Source: Caldicellulosiruptor kronotskyensis 2002 (lineage in GTDB: Bacteria > Bacillota > Thermoanaerobacteria > Caldicellulosiruptorales > Caldicellulosiruptoraceae). From it: a DNA stretch of 64,000 bases. The DNA is taken from contig NC_014720.1 of NCBI RefSeq assembly GCF_000166775.1, positions 2,760,001 to 2,824,000 of the forward strand, in the 5' to 3' direction. Shown one piece after another: positions 43,179 through 51,516 of this stretch. The notes under the pieces were generated by a model. That model did no database searches. It saw only the letters and a list, made by a program, of their open reading frames with translations, and had not been told where the DNA came from. The stretch's first letter is position 1. Every line of letters starts with the position of its first letter. Position numbers and translations under genes: made by a program.

Positions 43179-43733
43179 ATGGAAAATGCAAAGAGCACAA
43201 ATACTACAAAAATGCTTATTTTGTCTGCGCTTTTTGCGGCAATTGTTGCTGTGTGTGCACAAATTTCATTTCAAATTGGACCTGTGCCATTTACACTGCA
43301 GGTTTTTGCAATCTTTTTGGCAAGCTTGATTCTTCCACCAAAATACGCTTTTTTGAGTCTTCTTGTGTATGACCTTTTAGGGGCTGTCGGCGTGCCTGTG
43401 TTTGCTGGCTTTTCCGGTGGACTTTCTAAATTTATAGGACCCACTGGCGGGTATTTGATAGCATTCCCAATCGCAGCTTTTGTTATAAGCTACATAAATA
43501 CCAAAAAGCCATTAAAAAATGAAATAGCAAACTCTATCTTGGCACTCATCTTAGGACTTGCAATTATCTATATCATTGGATTTTTGTATCTGTCGTGGGC
43601 TGCGCATATGACACTCAAACAAGCTTTTGCAGCAGGTGTTCTGCCATTTATAATCCCCGACATCATAAAACTTGCAATTGCATATTTGATTGCCCGCGCA
43701 ATAAAAAGTCGCAAAGCGCTGAATATCGCATAG
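43179..43733 (+). CDS. bioY: Biotin transporter substrate-binding subunit BioY
   Basis: The 184-residue membrane protein reads SALFAAIVAVCAQISFQIGP, then VPFTLQVFAIFLA, later YDLLGAVGVPVFAGFSGG, and FIGPTGGYLIAFPIAAF, the BioY family signature. It is the S component of an ECF-type importer and binds biotin in the membrane; the ATPase subunits are not here. ATG 43179 follows AAGGAGG, so the longer open frame upstream is not used. Its last 71 bases overlap the 3' end of recD2 on the other strand. Confidence 0.95.
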   Translation: MENAKSTNTTKMLILSALFAAIVAVCAQISFQIGPVPFTLQVFAIFLASLILPPKYAFLSLLVYDLLGAVGVPVFAGFSGGLSKFIGPTGGYLIAFPIAAFVISYINTKKPLKNEIANSILALILGLAIIYIIGFLYLSWAAHMTLKQAFAAGVLPFIIPDIIKLAIAYLIARAIKSRKALNIA

Positions 43734-45888
43734 CCTCTTTCTGGTTTGCTATCATGTACTCTAAAGCGCTTTTTTTACCCACCAGCACAACAAGTTCTTT
43801 TGCTCGTGTAACAGCTGTGTAAAGGAGGTTTCTTGTCATCAAAATGGGGTAGGTCTCAACAATGGGCATCACTATGCACCTAAACTCAGACCCTTGAGAT
43901 TTGTGAACAGTCATGGCATACGCAAGCTCTAAGTCGTCAAGCAGCGAAAAGTCATAATATACAAGCTTTTCATCGTCAAACAAAATCTCCAAAGTACCTT
44001 GAGCCCTGTCGATATCCCTTACAACTCCAATGTCGCCGTTGAATATCCCTGTTGAGACCCTGCCCTTCTCCTCTCCTTGTACAATCTCATATTCCAGCGA
44101 ATAGTTGTTTTTCACCTGCATGACTTTGTCCCCAACCCTGAACAAGTTTTCTTTGTAAGCATACTCCTTCTTAGATGGATGAGGCGGGTTGAGATACTGC
44201 TGTAGCACGCGGTTTAGATTGTACATTCCCACAATTCCCTTTTTGGAAGGGCACAAAACTTGTATGTCTGTCATCGGGTCGCACGAAAGATAGTTTGGAA
44301 GTTTTTTGGTCACAAGATCAATTATAGTTTTTAAAATCTCTTGCTGAGAATTTTTCTGAATAAAATAAAAATCGCTCTCTTTTTGAAGATGTGGAAACTC
44401 ACCTCTGTTTATTCTGTGAGCGTTGAGAACTATAAAACTATTTTCGCTCTGGCGATACACCTCTGTCAAAGTAGTGCAGGGCACAATCTGGCTTTTTATA
44501 AGGTCTTTTAAGACATTTCCTGCACCAACAGATGGAAGCTGGTCTTTGTCTCCAACAAGGACAATTCTGGTTGACGGCTTTGTTGCAGCAAGAAGATAGT
44601 TCATAAGAAAACTGTCTACCATGCTCATTTCATCAACCACAATAACATCGCATTTTAAGGGATTATTTGGTCCTTTCTGAAAAATAACATGTGTGTCTAA
44701 TACTGTCATTTCTAATAGTCTATGGATTGTCTTTGATTCTCTTTCACATGCTGCCTGCATCCTCTTTGCAGCCCTTCCCGTCGGCGCGCAAAGAAAAACC
44801 TTTTTGCCTTCACCCTCGAAAATCTGAATAATGCATTTTATGATTGTAGTTTTTCCTGTTCCAGGACCGCCTGTTATGATGCTAACACCTTGTGTCAGCG
44901 CCATTTTGATAGCTTTTTTCTGATTTGGCGAAAATGCAATACCGTTTTTTTCTTCAAAAGAAGAAATTTTTCTATCTATATTATCAATGTCATCATATTC
45001 TTTTAGCATTGACAGGATTTTATCTGCTATATACCTCTCACACTCATAGTAGCCGTACAAAAACACCATCTCTTGAGAGTCAACTTCATCTTTCACAATT
45101 CTTCTTTCTTGAGAAAGAGCTTCAAGTGCCTCTTCTATTTTTTCAACTGGAAGGTCAAGTGTTCTGATACAGAGCTGTTTGAGCCTATTTTCTGGCAGGC
45201 ATGTGTGCCCTTCGTTGTTTGCTGCCAGCGTTAAAAGATTGAGTATTTTTGCAGATATCCTTCTCTTGTCGTCTGGCATAACTCCCATTTCAAGCGCAAG
45301 CCTGTCAACTTTTTTAAAGTCAAGCTCAGGGAATACATCTAAAAGAAAATATGGATTTTCCTGTAAAAGTGATAGAGCAGAAAATCCATAAAGCTTAAAA
45401 AGTCTCATTGCGTGGTTTTGTGAAAGCCCGTACTGTGAAAAGATTGACATGATATCTTTCAAAAATTTCTGGAATGCGAACATATTCTTTATCCGCTCAA
45501 CCTTTTCAGGTGTCATGCCGCGAATACTCAAAAGCTTTTCAGGCTCTTGTTGCAAAATCCTTGCTGTGTCATCCCCAAAGGTATCAACAATTTTTTTTGC
45601 AGTCTTTTGACCGATACCTTTTATCACCCCAGAGGAAAGATAAAGATAAATCTCATCCTTTGTCTGTGGCAATAGCTTCTCAAGGTAACTTACTTTAAGT
45701 TGCTGACCATATACCGGATGAACATAAAACTCACCGTATACGCTTACCTTTTCACCAATTGCAATGTCTGGAACTATCCCTACTGCTGTGAACACCTCAT
45801 CGTCACATATTATCTCAAACACTGTATAATTATTTTCCATATTCTTGTAGATTATATCACTTACCATGCCCTGAATGTTTTGCTGCAT
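43663..45888 (-). CDS. recD2: ATP-dependent 5'-3' DNA helicase RecD2
   Basis: This 741-residue protein has the RecD2 layout: an N-terminal OB-like part, helix-hairpin-helix repeats (YLSSGVIKGIGQKTAKKIVD), Walker A SIITGGPGTGKTTIIKCI, Walker B DVIVVDEMSMVD, IVLVGDKDQLPSVGAGNVLKD, and the final LAYAMTVHKSQGSEF and LLYTAVTRAKELV motifs. RecD2 acts without RecBC in DNA repair and replication stress. The gene ends inside bioY on the opposite strand, without a visible terminator between. Confidence 0.96.
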   Translation of the reverse strand: MQQNIQGMVSDIIYKNMENNYTVFEIICDDEVFTAVGIVPDIAIGEKVSVYGEFYVHPVYGQQLKVSYLEKLLPQTKDEIYLYLSSGVIKGIGQKTAKKIVDTFGDDTARILQQEPEKLLSIRGMTPEKVERIKNMFAFQKFLKDIMSIFSQYGLSQNHAMRLFKLYGFSALSLLQENPYFLLDVFPELDFKKVDRLALEMGVMPDDKRRISAKILNLLTLAANNEGHTCLPENRLKQLCIRTLDLPVEKIEEALEALSQERRIVKDEVDSQEMVFLYGYYECERYIADKILSMLKEYDDIDNIDRKISSFEEKNGIAFSPNQKKAIKMALTQGVSIITGGPGTGKTTIIKCIIQIFEGEGKKVFLCAPTGRAAKRMQAACERESKTIHRLLEMTVLDTHVIFQKGPNNPLKCDVIVVDEMSMVDSFLMNYLLAATKPSTRIVLVGDKDQLPSVGAGNVLKDLIKSQIVPCTTLTEVYRQSENSFIVLNAHRINRGEFPHLQKESDFYFIQKNSQQEILKTIIDLVTKKLPNYLSCDPMTDIQVLCPSKKGIVGMYNLNRVLQQYLNPPHPSKKEYAYKENLFRVGDKVMQVKNNYSLEYEIVQGEEKGRVSTGIFNGDIGVVRDIDRAQGTLEILFDDEKLVYYDFSLLDDLELAYAMTVHKSQGSEFRCIVMPIVETYPILMTRNLLYTAVTRAKELVVLVGKKSALEYMIANQKEAMRYSALCDFLLRGQSNMQLQVL

Positions 45889-45937
45889 ATTTTCATTTCT
45901 TCCCCTTTAAAAATTGCAATTTGCCTGCTACATTATT

Positions 45938-46489
45938 TTACTCCAATCCGAACACATTCTCAAGCTCACACTCTTCTTTTATTTTAAGTGCACCCTGCAA
46001 CCAGATACCCTGCAGATAGTCTGTTATGACAGAAGCAAGAGTTATCCTCTTTTTAAAGTACTTTGCAGAACCAAGACAGTTCAATACAGCTCCGCAGCGC
46101 AAAAGCATCTCAAAGTGGTCGTCTTTATCATCAATTCTAAATATCTGGCTCATGTTCACATAACCAAATATGGGGTCTGTTTTCACAACTGCTTTTCTCG
46201 TCTTTACAGGAATGAAGGTAGCATCAGGAAGAACTATGGGAAGAAGATTTTTCTGACCAATCCGCTGGGAGATAAGTTTTTTGATTGCCTGGGAGTCTAT
46301 TGCATAAAGTGAATACAGTTTTTTGGAAAAACTTCGAATTGACATTGGAACAATTTTCTTTTCGCCACTTAAAAAAAGAATCAGCACACTGTCACCATTT
46401 TCTGTGTAGTGTGGCACAAAATATATGATATCCTTTGGAATGCTGTTCATAAGTGATATCACCATCCTGAAAAAGACTTTAATTGCCAT
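45938..46489 (-). CDS. Hypothetical protein, distantly ComK-like in layout
   Basis: The 183-residue protein is beta-rich in the middle (SVLILFLSGEKKIVPMSIRS, later LPDATFIPVKTRK) and has YVNMSQIFRI before a helical C-terminus. The order strand-rich core, F-I-P-V-K-T, then a Y-V-N strand and an F-E-M-L turn recalls ComK, the competence regulator, but no residue signature proves it. It lies 49 bases upstream of recD2 on the same strand. Treated as unknown with a weak ComK suggestion. Confidence 0.55.
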   Translation of the reverse strand: MAIKVFFRMVISLMNSIPKDIIYFVPHYTENGDSVLILFLSGEKKIVPMSIRSFSKKLYSLYAIDSQAIKKLISQRIGQKNLLPIVLPDATFIPVKTRKAVVKTDPIFGYVNMSQIFRIDDKDDHFEMLLRCGAVLNCLGSAKYFKKRITLASVITDYLQGIWLQGALKIKEECELENVFGLE

Positions 46490-46534
46490 ATTTTTGAAAG
46501 TATATTTATATTATATCGAACATTCTTTTGTATG

Positions 46535-46684
46535 TCAATTATTTTTCATTTCCAAAATCTTTTCAGAAAGCTTGTCAATGCTGTCAGAGAGCTTGTCTAT
46601 CTTGCTTTCAAACCTTGTAAGAAGATATATGCAAAGCACAATCGGAAAACCTATGTTGGCAATGTTGGCAATTATATCTTGCAT
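46535..46684 (-). CDS. yvrJ: YvrJ family small membrane protein, 49 aa
   Basis: ATG 46682-46684 follows GGAGGTGAAAAAAAT. The sequence IANIGFPIVLCIYLLTRFES is the typical YvrJ membrane segment, and a heptad-like tail (KIDKLSDSIDKLSEKILEMK) follows. The family is compared with phage/bacteriocin UviB holin-like proteins. It is the third gene after DUF1659 and DUF2922 proteins, an arrangement common in Firmicutes whose function is unknown. Confidence 0.88.
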   Translation of the reverse strand: MQDIIANIANIGFPIVLCIYLLTRFESKIDKLSDSIDKLSEKILEMKNN

Positions 46685-46743
46685 ATTTTTTTCACCTCCT
46701 ATCCCCTAAGTTCGTTATGTACACTAAAAGTTTTTAAAAACAT

Positions 46744-46777
46744 GCCGACCTGCCAAAACTCAAAATGTCAGGTCGGC
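46744..46777 (-). terminator. Terminator between the DUF2922 and YvrJ genes
   Basis: GCCGACCTG (46744-46752) pairs with CAGGTCGGC (46769-46777); on the minus strand a TTTTTAAAAACTTTT stretch follows. It may reduce transcription into yvrJ. Confidence 0.7.
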
Positions 46778-46796
46778 ACGTTCTATGTTATGCTTT

Positions 46797-47015
46797 TTAT
46801 TGTCCGATTAAAGTGTTTACCTCTCTGTCAACAATTCTTGCTGATACCTTTTCAACAATTGGACTTGATGTTACAAATATGTTCTTTTGAACAATCAAGT
46901 TCATCACACTGTCAACCTCAGCAGCTGTTAAGCTTGGTTTAGGGTCGGGGATTGAAAGTCTGAAGTTTTTTCCGTTTTGAAGCTTGAATGTCAACACCAG
47001 AGTAAGCATCCTCAT
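46797..47015 (-). CDS. DUF2922 family protein
   Basis: The 72-residue protein opens LTLVLTFKLQNGKNFRLSIP, then DPKPSLTAAEVDSVMNLIVQ, the DUF2922 pattern. Such proteins occur beside DUF1659 and YvrJ genes. No activity is known. A GGAGGTGAAATG ribosome site marks the start. It lies 50 bases after the DUF1659 gene. Confidence 0.85.
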   Translation of the reverse strand: MRMLTLVLTFKLQNGKNFRLSIPDPKPSLTAAEVDSVMNLIVQKNIFVTSSPIVEKVSARIVDREVNTLIGQ

Positions 47016-47065
47016 TTCACCTCCTTTCTGCTGTTTTTTGTGCTTTCAAAAGCTTGAAGTGTCAA

Positions 47066-47278
47066 TTAGTATAAAAGCTCAAAGTTGTTGCTTCTTATAA
47101 TTGTGTACAGCGGCTTTGACTGAAGGCTTGCAATTGCTTGGCCAACCTGATACACATCCATATCCTGCGCTTCTGGCTTGATATCAAAAGAGAGTGTCTT
47201 GAGCCTTATCTTGCCAGTGGATGTTGTGCCGTTTTCAAGTTTGAGCTGCAATGAGCCTACAAGTGGTTTTGCTGCCAT
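47066..47278 (-). CDS. DUF1659 family protein
   Basis: The sequence SLQLKLENGTTSTGKIRLKT and VYQVGQAIASLQSKPLYTI match DUF1659. ATG at 47278 is ten bases behind GGAGG and is preferred over the GTG at 47284, giving 70 residues. It is the first gene of the small DUF1659-DUF2922-YvrJ cluster. Function unknown. Confidence 0.85.
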   Translation of the reverse strand: MAAKPLVGSLQLKLENGTTSTGKIRLKTLSFDIKPEAQDMDVYQVGQAIASLQSKPLYTIIRSNNFELLY

Positions 47279-47486
47279 CTTCACCTCACCTCCTTTCTGC
47301 CTATATTTTAACCTCTTAATAAGGACATTTTCAAAAATTATTCGAACGTTTGTTTGTAAAATCCAAGTGATATTTTAAGCTAAATATCAATCAGATTGTT
47401 CTAAATCTCGCTTGGTTGTGAATAAATCTCAAAAAAATTTAAAATAATATCCTCTTGAGGTTTTGTTTGCGGGGGTGAATTGTAAA

Positions 47487-47945
47487 GTGAATATAAAAGA
47501 TAAGAAAGTTTCTGAATACCAGACACTTGTAAAAGCAAACGAGCCAAAGACAAACTCTTTTAAAAACTGCATCTTGGCATTCTTAGTTGGCGGGGTTATC
47601 TGTGATGTTGGTCAGGTGTTTTTGAATCTCTATAGTAAATTCTTTCCAAAAGACGAAGCACAGATTCTTACATCTATCACAATGATATTTCTTGGGGCTT
47701 TTCTGACAGGTCTTGGAGTGTATGATAAAATTGGTGCTTTTGCTGGAGCTGGCTCAATAGTTCCCATCACAGGGTTTGCAAATTCTATTGTCTCGCCTGC
47801 AATTGAGTACAAAAAAGAGGGGTTTGTGTTTGGCGTTGGTAGCAAGATGTTTTTGATTGCCGGACCTGTTCTTGTATACGGAATTTCCACATCCATACTG
47901 GTTGGGCTTTTGTACTACCTTATCAAAGTATTTCCTGGGATATGA
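47487..47945 (+). CDS. spoVAC: Stage V sporulation protein AC
   Basis: This 152-residue membrane protein shows LAFLVGGVICDVGQVFLNLY, IFLGAFLTGLGVYDKIGAFA, GAGSIVPITGFANSIVSPAI and GPVLVYGISTSILVGLLYYL, the SpoVAC pattern. It forms a channel for dipicolinic acid in the spore inner membrane. GTG 47487 lies nine bases behind GGGGGTG. spoVAD and spoVAE follow, the usual minimal trio. Transcription from a sporulation sigma factor (sigma-G) is expected from the family but I cannot show the promoter. Confidence 0.95.
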   Translation: MNIKDKKVSEYQTLVKANEPKTNSFKNCILAFLVGGVICDVGQVFLNLYSKFFPKDEAQILTSITMIFLGAFLTGLGVYDKIGAFAGAGSIVPITGFANSIVSPAIEYKKEGFVFGVGSKMFLIAGPVLVYGISTSILVGLLYYLIKVFPGI

Positions 47946-47964
47946 AAGTGAGGTAAACATCACT

Positions 47965-48975
47965 ATGAAGCTGGGAAGGTCAACATACAGATTTGAATCA
48001 AATGTGGCTATATCCGACTGCTTTACAGTTGTTGGGAAAAAAGAGGGGCAGGGTCCTCTTTCAATATATTTTGACATGGTCATTGAAGATGAGTATGCAG
48101 GACAAAAGTCTTGGGAGCTTGCTGAGGGAAAGCTTTTAAACATCGCAATTACAAAGCTTTTGCAAAGGGTAGGGGAAAACCCAAATAACATAGACCTGAT
48201 TTTAAGCGGTGACCTTTTAAACCAGCTTTCAAGCTCACACTTTGCTGTAAGAGACCTTGATATTCCGTTTGTTGGCATATACGGCGCATGTTCTACCTTT
48301 GCCTTGAGCGTTGGGCTTGCTTCGATATTTGTGGATAGCAATTTTGCAAAAAATGTGATAGCTGCAACATCGTCTCACTTTTGCTCTGCCGAAAAGCAGT
48401 TCAGATACCCTTTGGAGCTTGGAACACAAAGACCTCCAACATCACAGTGGACTGTAACAGGTGCTGCTGCATTTTTGATAAAGCAAGAAGATGATTTGCA
48501 TTCCCCCAAAATTACACACTTCACAGTTGGCAGAATACTTGATTTTGGAATAAAAGACCCAAACAACATGGGAGCTGCAATGGCACCTGCTGCGTTTGAC
48601 ACTATCATGAGGCACTTTTCCGATACAAAGAGAAGTTTTGATTATTATGACTTGATAATCACAGGTGATTTAGGGTATGTTGGAAGAAAGCTTTTAGATG
48701 AGCTTTTCAAGAAGGAAGGGATAAAATTTTCTTATGAGCTTTTTGACTGTGGAATTTTGATGTTTGACCCAAAAACTCAAAATACAGGCGCTGGAGCAAG
48801 TGGTTGCGCAGCCTCTGCCTGTGTATTTGGCGGGTATCTTTATAAGCTCTTACGTGAGAAAACTTTTGAAAAAATTTTGATTGTGCCAACAGGTGCTTTG
48901 ATGTCGCAATCAACAGTTCAGCTTGGTGAAAGCATCCCTGTGATTGCCCATGCACTTGCCATTGAGATGTTGTAG
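47965..48975 (+). CDS. spoVAD: Stage V sporulation protein AD
   Basis: The 336-residue protein has the thiolase-like SpoVAD fold marks: GDLLNQLSSSHFAVRDLDIP, YGACSTFALSVGLASIFVDS, ATSSHFCSAEKQFRYPLELG and GAGASGCAASACVFGGYLYK. It binds dipicolinic acid for the SpoVA channel and is soluble or membrane-attached. ATG 47965 follows AAAGTGAGGT; the longer frame from 47857 overlaps spoVAC and is not likely used. Confidence 0.96.
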   Translation: MKLGRSTYRFESNVAISDCFTVVGKKEGQGPLSIYFDMVIEDEYAGQKSWELAEGKLLNIAITKLLQRVGENPNNIDLILSGDLLNQLSSSHFAVRDLDIPFVGIYGACSTFALSVGLASIFVDSNFAKNVIAATSSHFCSAEKQFRYPLELGTQRPPTSQWTVTGAAAFLIKQEDDLHSPKITHFTVGRILDFGIKDPNNMGAAMAPAAFDTIMRHFSDTKRSFDYYDLIITGDLGYVGRKLLDELFKKEGIKFSYELFDCGILMFDPKTQNTGAGASGCAASACVFGGYLYKLLREKTFEKILIVPTGALMSQSTVQLGESIPVIAHALAIEML

Positions 48976-49022
48976 GAATTGCTTGCTTTAAGATTTTTGC
49001 AAAAAGGAGTGATGATAAAAAA

Positions 49023-49376
49023 ATGGATTACTTGAGAGCATTCTTAGTTGGAGGACTCATTTGTGTTGTGGGACAAATTCTCATTGACAAGACAAAACTC
49101 ACATCTGCACGGGTTCTTGTTTTGTTTGTAACGCTCGGGGTAGTAATGCAAGGACTTGGGATATATCAAAAACTTGTTGAGTTTGCCGGGGCAGGGGCAA
49201 CAGTGCCCTTGCCCGGCTTTGGATATTCTTTGGCAAAAGGTGCAATTGATGAGGTATCGAGAGTTGGTATTGTTGGAGCGTTTACAGGTGGCGTTTCAAG
49301 AACAGCTGGTGGCATCTCTGCTGCAGTATTTTTCGGTTATATAATATCGCTGATTTTCAATCCAAAAAGTAAGTAG
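49023..49376 (+). CDS. spoVAE: Stage V sporulation protein AE
   Basis: The 117-residue membrane protein reads YLRAFLVGGLICVVGQILID, LGVVMQGLGIYQKLVEFAGA, GATVPLPGFGYSLAKGAIDE and ends ISLIFNPKSK, the SpoVAE pattern. It shares the fold and the A-F-L-V-G-G start with SpoVAC and belongs to the same spore membrane channel. The start follows AAAAAGGAGTGATGATAAAAAA. It ends the operon. Confidence 0.95.
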   Translation: MDYLRAFLVGGLICVVGQILIDKTKLTSARVLVLFVTLGVVMQGLGIYQKLVEFAGAGATVPLPGFGYSLAKGAIDEVSRVGIVGAFTGGVSRTAGGISAAVFFGYIISLIFNPKSK

Positions 49377-49423
49377 CAAAATTCAGGATGATTTAAATAA
49401 ATGTTGACTGTTATCCTTATTTA

Positions 49424-49831
49424 CTACCTGCACAGAATGTATCTTCTGAACCTTTCATGTTTGAAAACCTTAAGAAGCTCAACAGTTCCATCGGACCTCA
49501 CAACTTCCTTTGCGAACCTTTTTGTTGTTGCATAAATGGGCACAAAGCCATTTTTAAAACACCAGCTTACAAGGTAAACTGTTGCTCCAAAGTCACCTTG
49601 GATAAGGCAAAAGTTTTCTTTTTTACCTCTGTTTTGAATCAAAAACGCTGTGATATCTTTAAACATTTCTTCTGAAAGTTCTACATCTGGCGGAATGTTG
49701 CTCCAAAAATCCTGAAGTTCAGGGGGAAGATTTACAATTTCCTCAACCTTTAAAGCTTCTCTTGCTTCTTTTTCTTGTTCTTGAGAAAGTTGGTGGTTGA
49801 AAATTAAAAATAGTTTGTTCAAGTCTGTCAC
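49424..49831 (-). CDS. Csx20-like CRISPR accessory protein
   Basis: The 135-residue protein opens LFLIFNHQLSQEQEKEAREA, has EIVNLPPELQDFWSNIPPDV, and then FCLIQGDFGATVYLVSWCF and VPIYATTKRFAKEVV, ending HERFRRYILC. This agrees with what I know of Csx20, a small CARF-related family predicted to degrade cyclic oligoadenylate (ring nuclease) in type III systems. It stands 21 kb from the csm operon, next to spoVAE and an unknown operon. Assignment is from sequence pattern memory only. Confidence 0.7.
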   Translation of the reverse strand: MTDLNKLFLIFNHQLSQEQEKEAREALKVEEIVNLPPELQDFWSNIPPDVELSEEMFKDITAFLIQNRGKKENFCLIQGDFGATVYLVSWCFKNGFVPIYATTKRFAKEVVRSDGTVELLKVFKHERFRRYILCR

Positions 49832-50024
49832 ATCCTTTTTTTAATTTTTTATTGAATTGAGGCATCCTAATTTATAATACTGCATTTCACGTAAAATATT
49901 AAAGATCAAAATACTTGCGACATAACTATTTTTTTGCGGCTAAGAAGAGAATATATATTGTTTACTTCCGAAAATTATACCAACAAAGCACCAAAATAAG
50001 GCAGATTGTTACTTTTAAAATCAA

Positions 50025-50055
50025 AAAAGCTGCAACCAAAAGGGCTGCAGCTTTT
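50025..50055 (-). terminator. Terminator of the three-gene unknown operon
   Basis: AAAAGCTGCA (50025-50034) pairs with TGCAGCTTTT (50046-50055); on the minus strand the stem ends in a T-run (AGCTTTTTTGATTTT). It lies just after the stop at 50064. Confidence 0.75.
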
Positions 50056-50063
50056 AAAGTCTT

Positions 50064-50978
50064 TTACTTTTCATCAAAATCATCGAACAGGTCTGAGATG
50101 TCAAACTTTTCTGAATCAACATCATCATCTTCAAATTCTTCAAAAATTGTGTCTGTCTCATTTTTTTCTTCATAGTCTATGTTATAATACTCACACATAA
50201 AGTCTGCAACAGCAATGTTCAAGTCAAGTTCGCCTATCTGGTCTGATATTGAAAACGGGTCAAGTCTTTTCCATATGGTCTTAACATCTTTTTCCTTTTC
50301 AAGATGTTTAATGAAAATTTCCAGCCCAGCTTTGTCAAGAGCAAGAACAACTGTCTGCCCGGCTTTGACAGGTGATTTCTTGCTCGGCTTTGCAAGAAAC
50401 ACCTTTAACAAAAACTCAACAGCCATTTTGTCCTGTTCTGTGATAAGTCTCTTCTTACACTTTTTACACTCTAAGTACGCAACATCTGCAAAGTTTATAA
50501 GTCCAAGCTTTGCAAGATACCCTTCGTCCTGCCACTTAAGTTCAAGATTATCTTCCCCACATTCAGGGCAGATGCTCGGTTGCACAGTCAATTTTACAAG
50601 GTTGTGGAAAAACTGATGGTCATAATTTTCGCCTATCGAGTCTATATCTGATAGTTTTTCAAGCCAGCACAAATTGGCATCACAAAAACTATTTTTTTCA
50701 TTTTTTTTGTATGGGCACAGGCCAAAAAACAGCGGACAGAACTTAAAATATAAAAAGTCTCTTATACTACCAAAGCTTATATATTCATCTTTCATGAGCT
50801 CTCTTATTGCCGCGTTTTCTAAGAGCTTTTTTTCAACAAAGTCAAGAATTGTCTGACTATTACCAGATTTTATTAAATTTTTGTTTTTATAATCTTTATT
50901 ATTCATAACAATACCAGCCTCTTTTTCAAAAAATAAGCTTTCATAATATTTATACCACTTTTCAGAAGCTTTGAACAC
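50064..50978 (-). CDS. Cysteine-rich zinc-ribbon protein, paralogue of the array-linked gene
   Basis: This 304-residue protein repeats every part of the 32761-33615 product: FKFCPLFFGLCPYKKNEK and NSFCDANLCW near residues 75-110, zinc ribbon SICPECGEDNLE with YLECKKCKKRL, the strand TVVLALDKAGLEIFIKHLEK and a very acidic C-terminus (SDLFDDFDEK). The zinc ribbon is likely structural. It is the last gene of an operon with two other unknown proteins, and a Csx20-like gene follows 230 bases later on the same strand. Function unknown. Confidence 0.78.
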   Translation of the reverse strand: MFKASEKWYKYYESLFFEKEAGIVMNNKDYKNKNLIKSGNSQTILDFVEKKLLENAAIRELMKDEYISFGSIRDFLYFKFCPLFFGLCPYKKNEKNSFCDANLCWLEKLSDIDSIGENYDHQFFHNLVKLTVQPSICPECGEDNLELKWQDEGYLAKLGLINFADVAYLECKKCKKRLITEQDKMAVEFLLKVFLAKPSKKSPVKAGQTVVLALDKAGLEIFIKHLEKEKDVKTIWKRLDPFSISDQIGELDLNIAVADFMCEYYNIDYEEKNETDTIFEEFEDDDVDSEKFDISDLFDDFDEK

Positions 50979-50984
50979 AATTTT

Positions 50985-51443
50985 TTACTTGAAAATGGCA
51001 TTGATAGCCTTCTTTAAAAACTCAAAATCTTTTTCTGCCAAGCTTTTGAGCGGTTGAATGTCAATAAGATAATCCCTTATAAGTTTTGAATTCTCATCTT
51101 TTTCGTCTTCAAGTTGTGAATACAAAACTTCTATATTTCGAGCTGTCAAGGTTGTCCCAATTTTGCTTTTCAAAAACACATTACATTTTATTCTGCACTC
51201 TAAAAACTCTTTCTGTTTAAGCAAAATCAGTTCACTCAAAACTTCTGTTACATCTATCGAAGAGTTCGCGTATCTTGCTTTAAAATCTTTAATTTCTATA
51301 ATTATATCATCTATTATATCCTTTTGAACATTCAAATTCATAGACTTTAATTCTTGAACTACCTTATCCACAAATATTTCAAATGAAGGCGACATTTGCG
51401 AAAAAATACCAATATCAATGTCTTCAAATATATTTTTGAACAT
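50985..51443 (-). CDS. Hypothetical protein, 152 aa
   Basis: A helical, charged protein with two cysteines and no membrane segment (PSFEIFVDKVVQELKSMNLN, later LTARNIEVLYSQLEDEKDEN). It lies six bases before the cysteine-rich gene, so the two are translated together. I do not recognise the family. Association with the upstream gene at 51517 (73-base gap) suggests a three-component unit. Confidence 0.75.
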   Translation of the reverse strand: MFKNIFEDIDIGIFSQMSPSFEIFVDKVVQELKSMNLNVQKDIIDDIIIEIKDFKARYANSSIDVTEVLSELILLKQKEFLECRIKCNVFLKSKIGTTLTARNIEVLYSQLEDEKDENSKLIRDYLIDIQPLKSLAEKDFEFLKKAINAIFK

Positions 51444-51516
51444 ATCCAGTACTTGCTGAGAATAAAAAGTAACTGTTACTTTTTTAATCTTTATCCTCTC
51501 CTTTGTGGCTAAAATT

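Noticed and set aside
45938-46489. Firm assignment as ComK
   Set aside because: Only a loose similarity in strand order can be seen; no diagnostic residues, so it is left as hypothetical.
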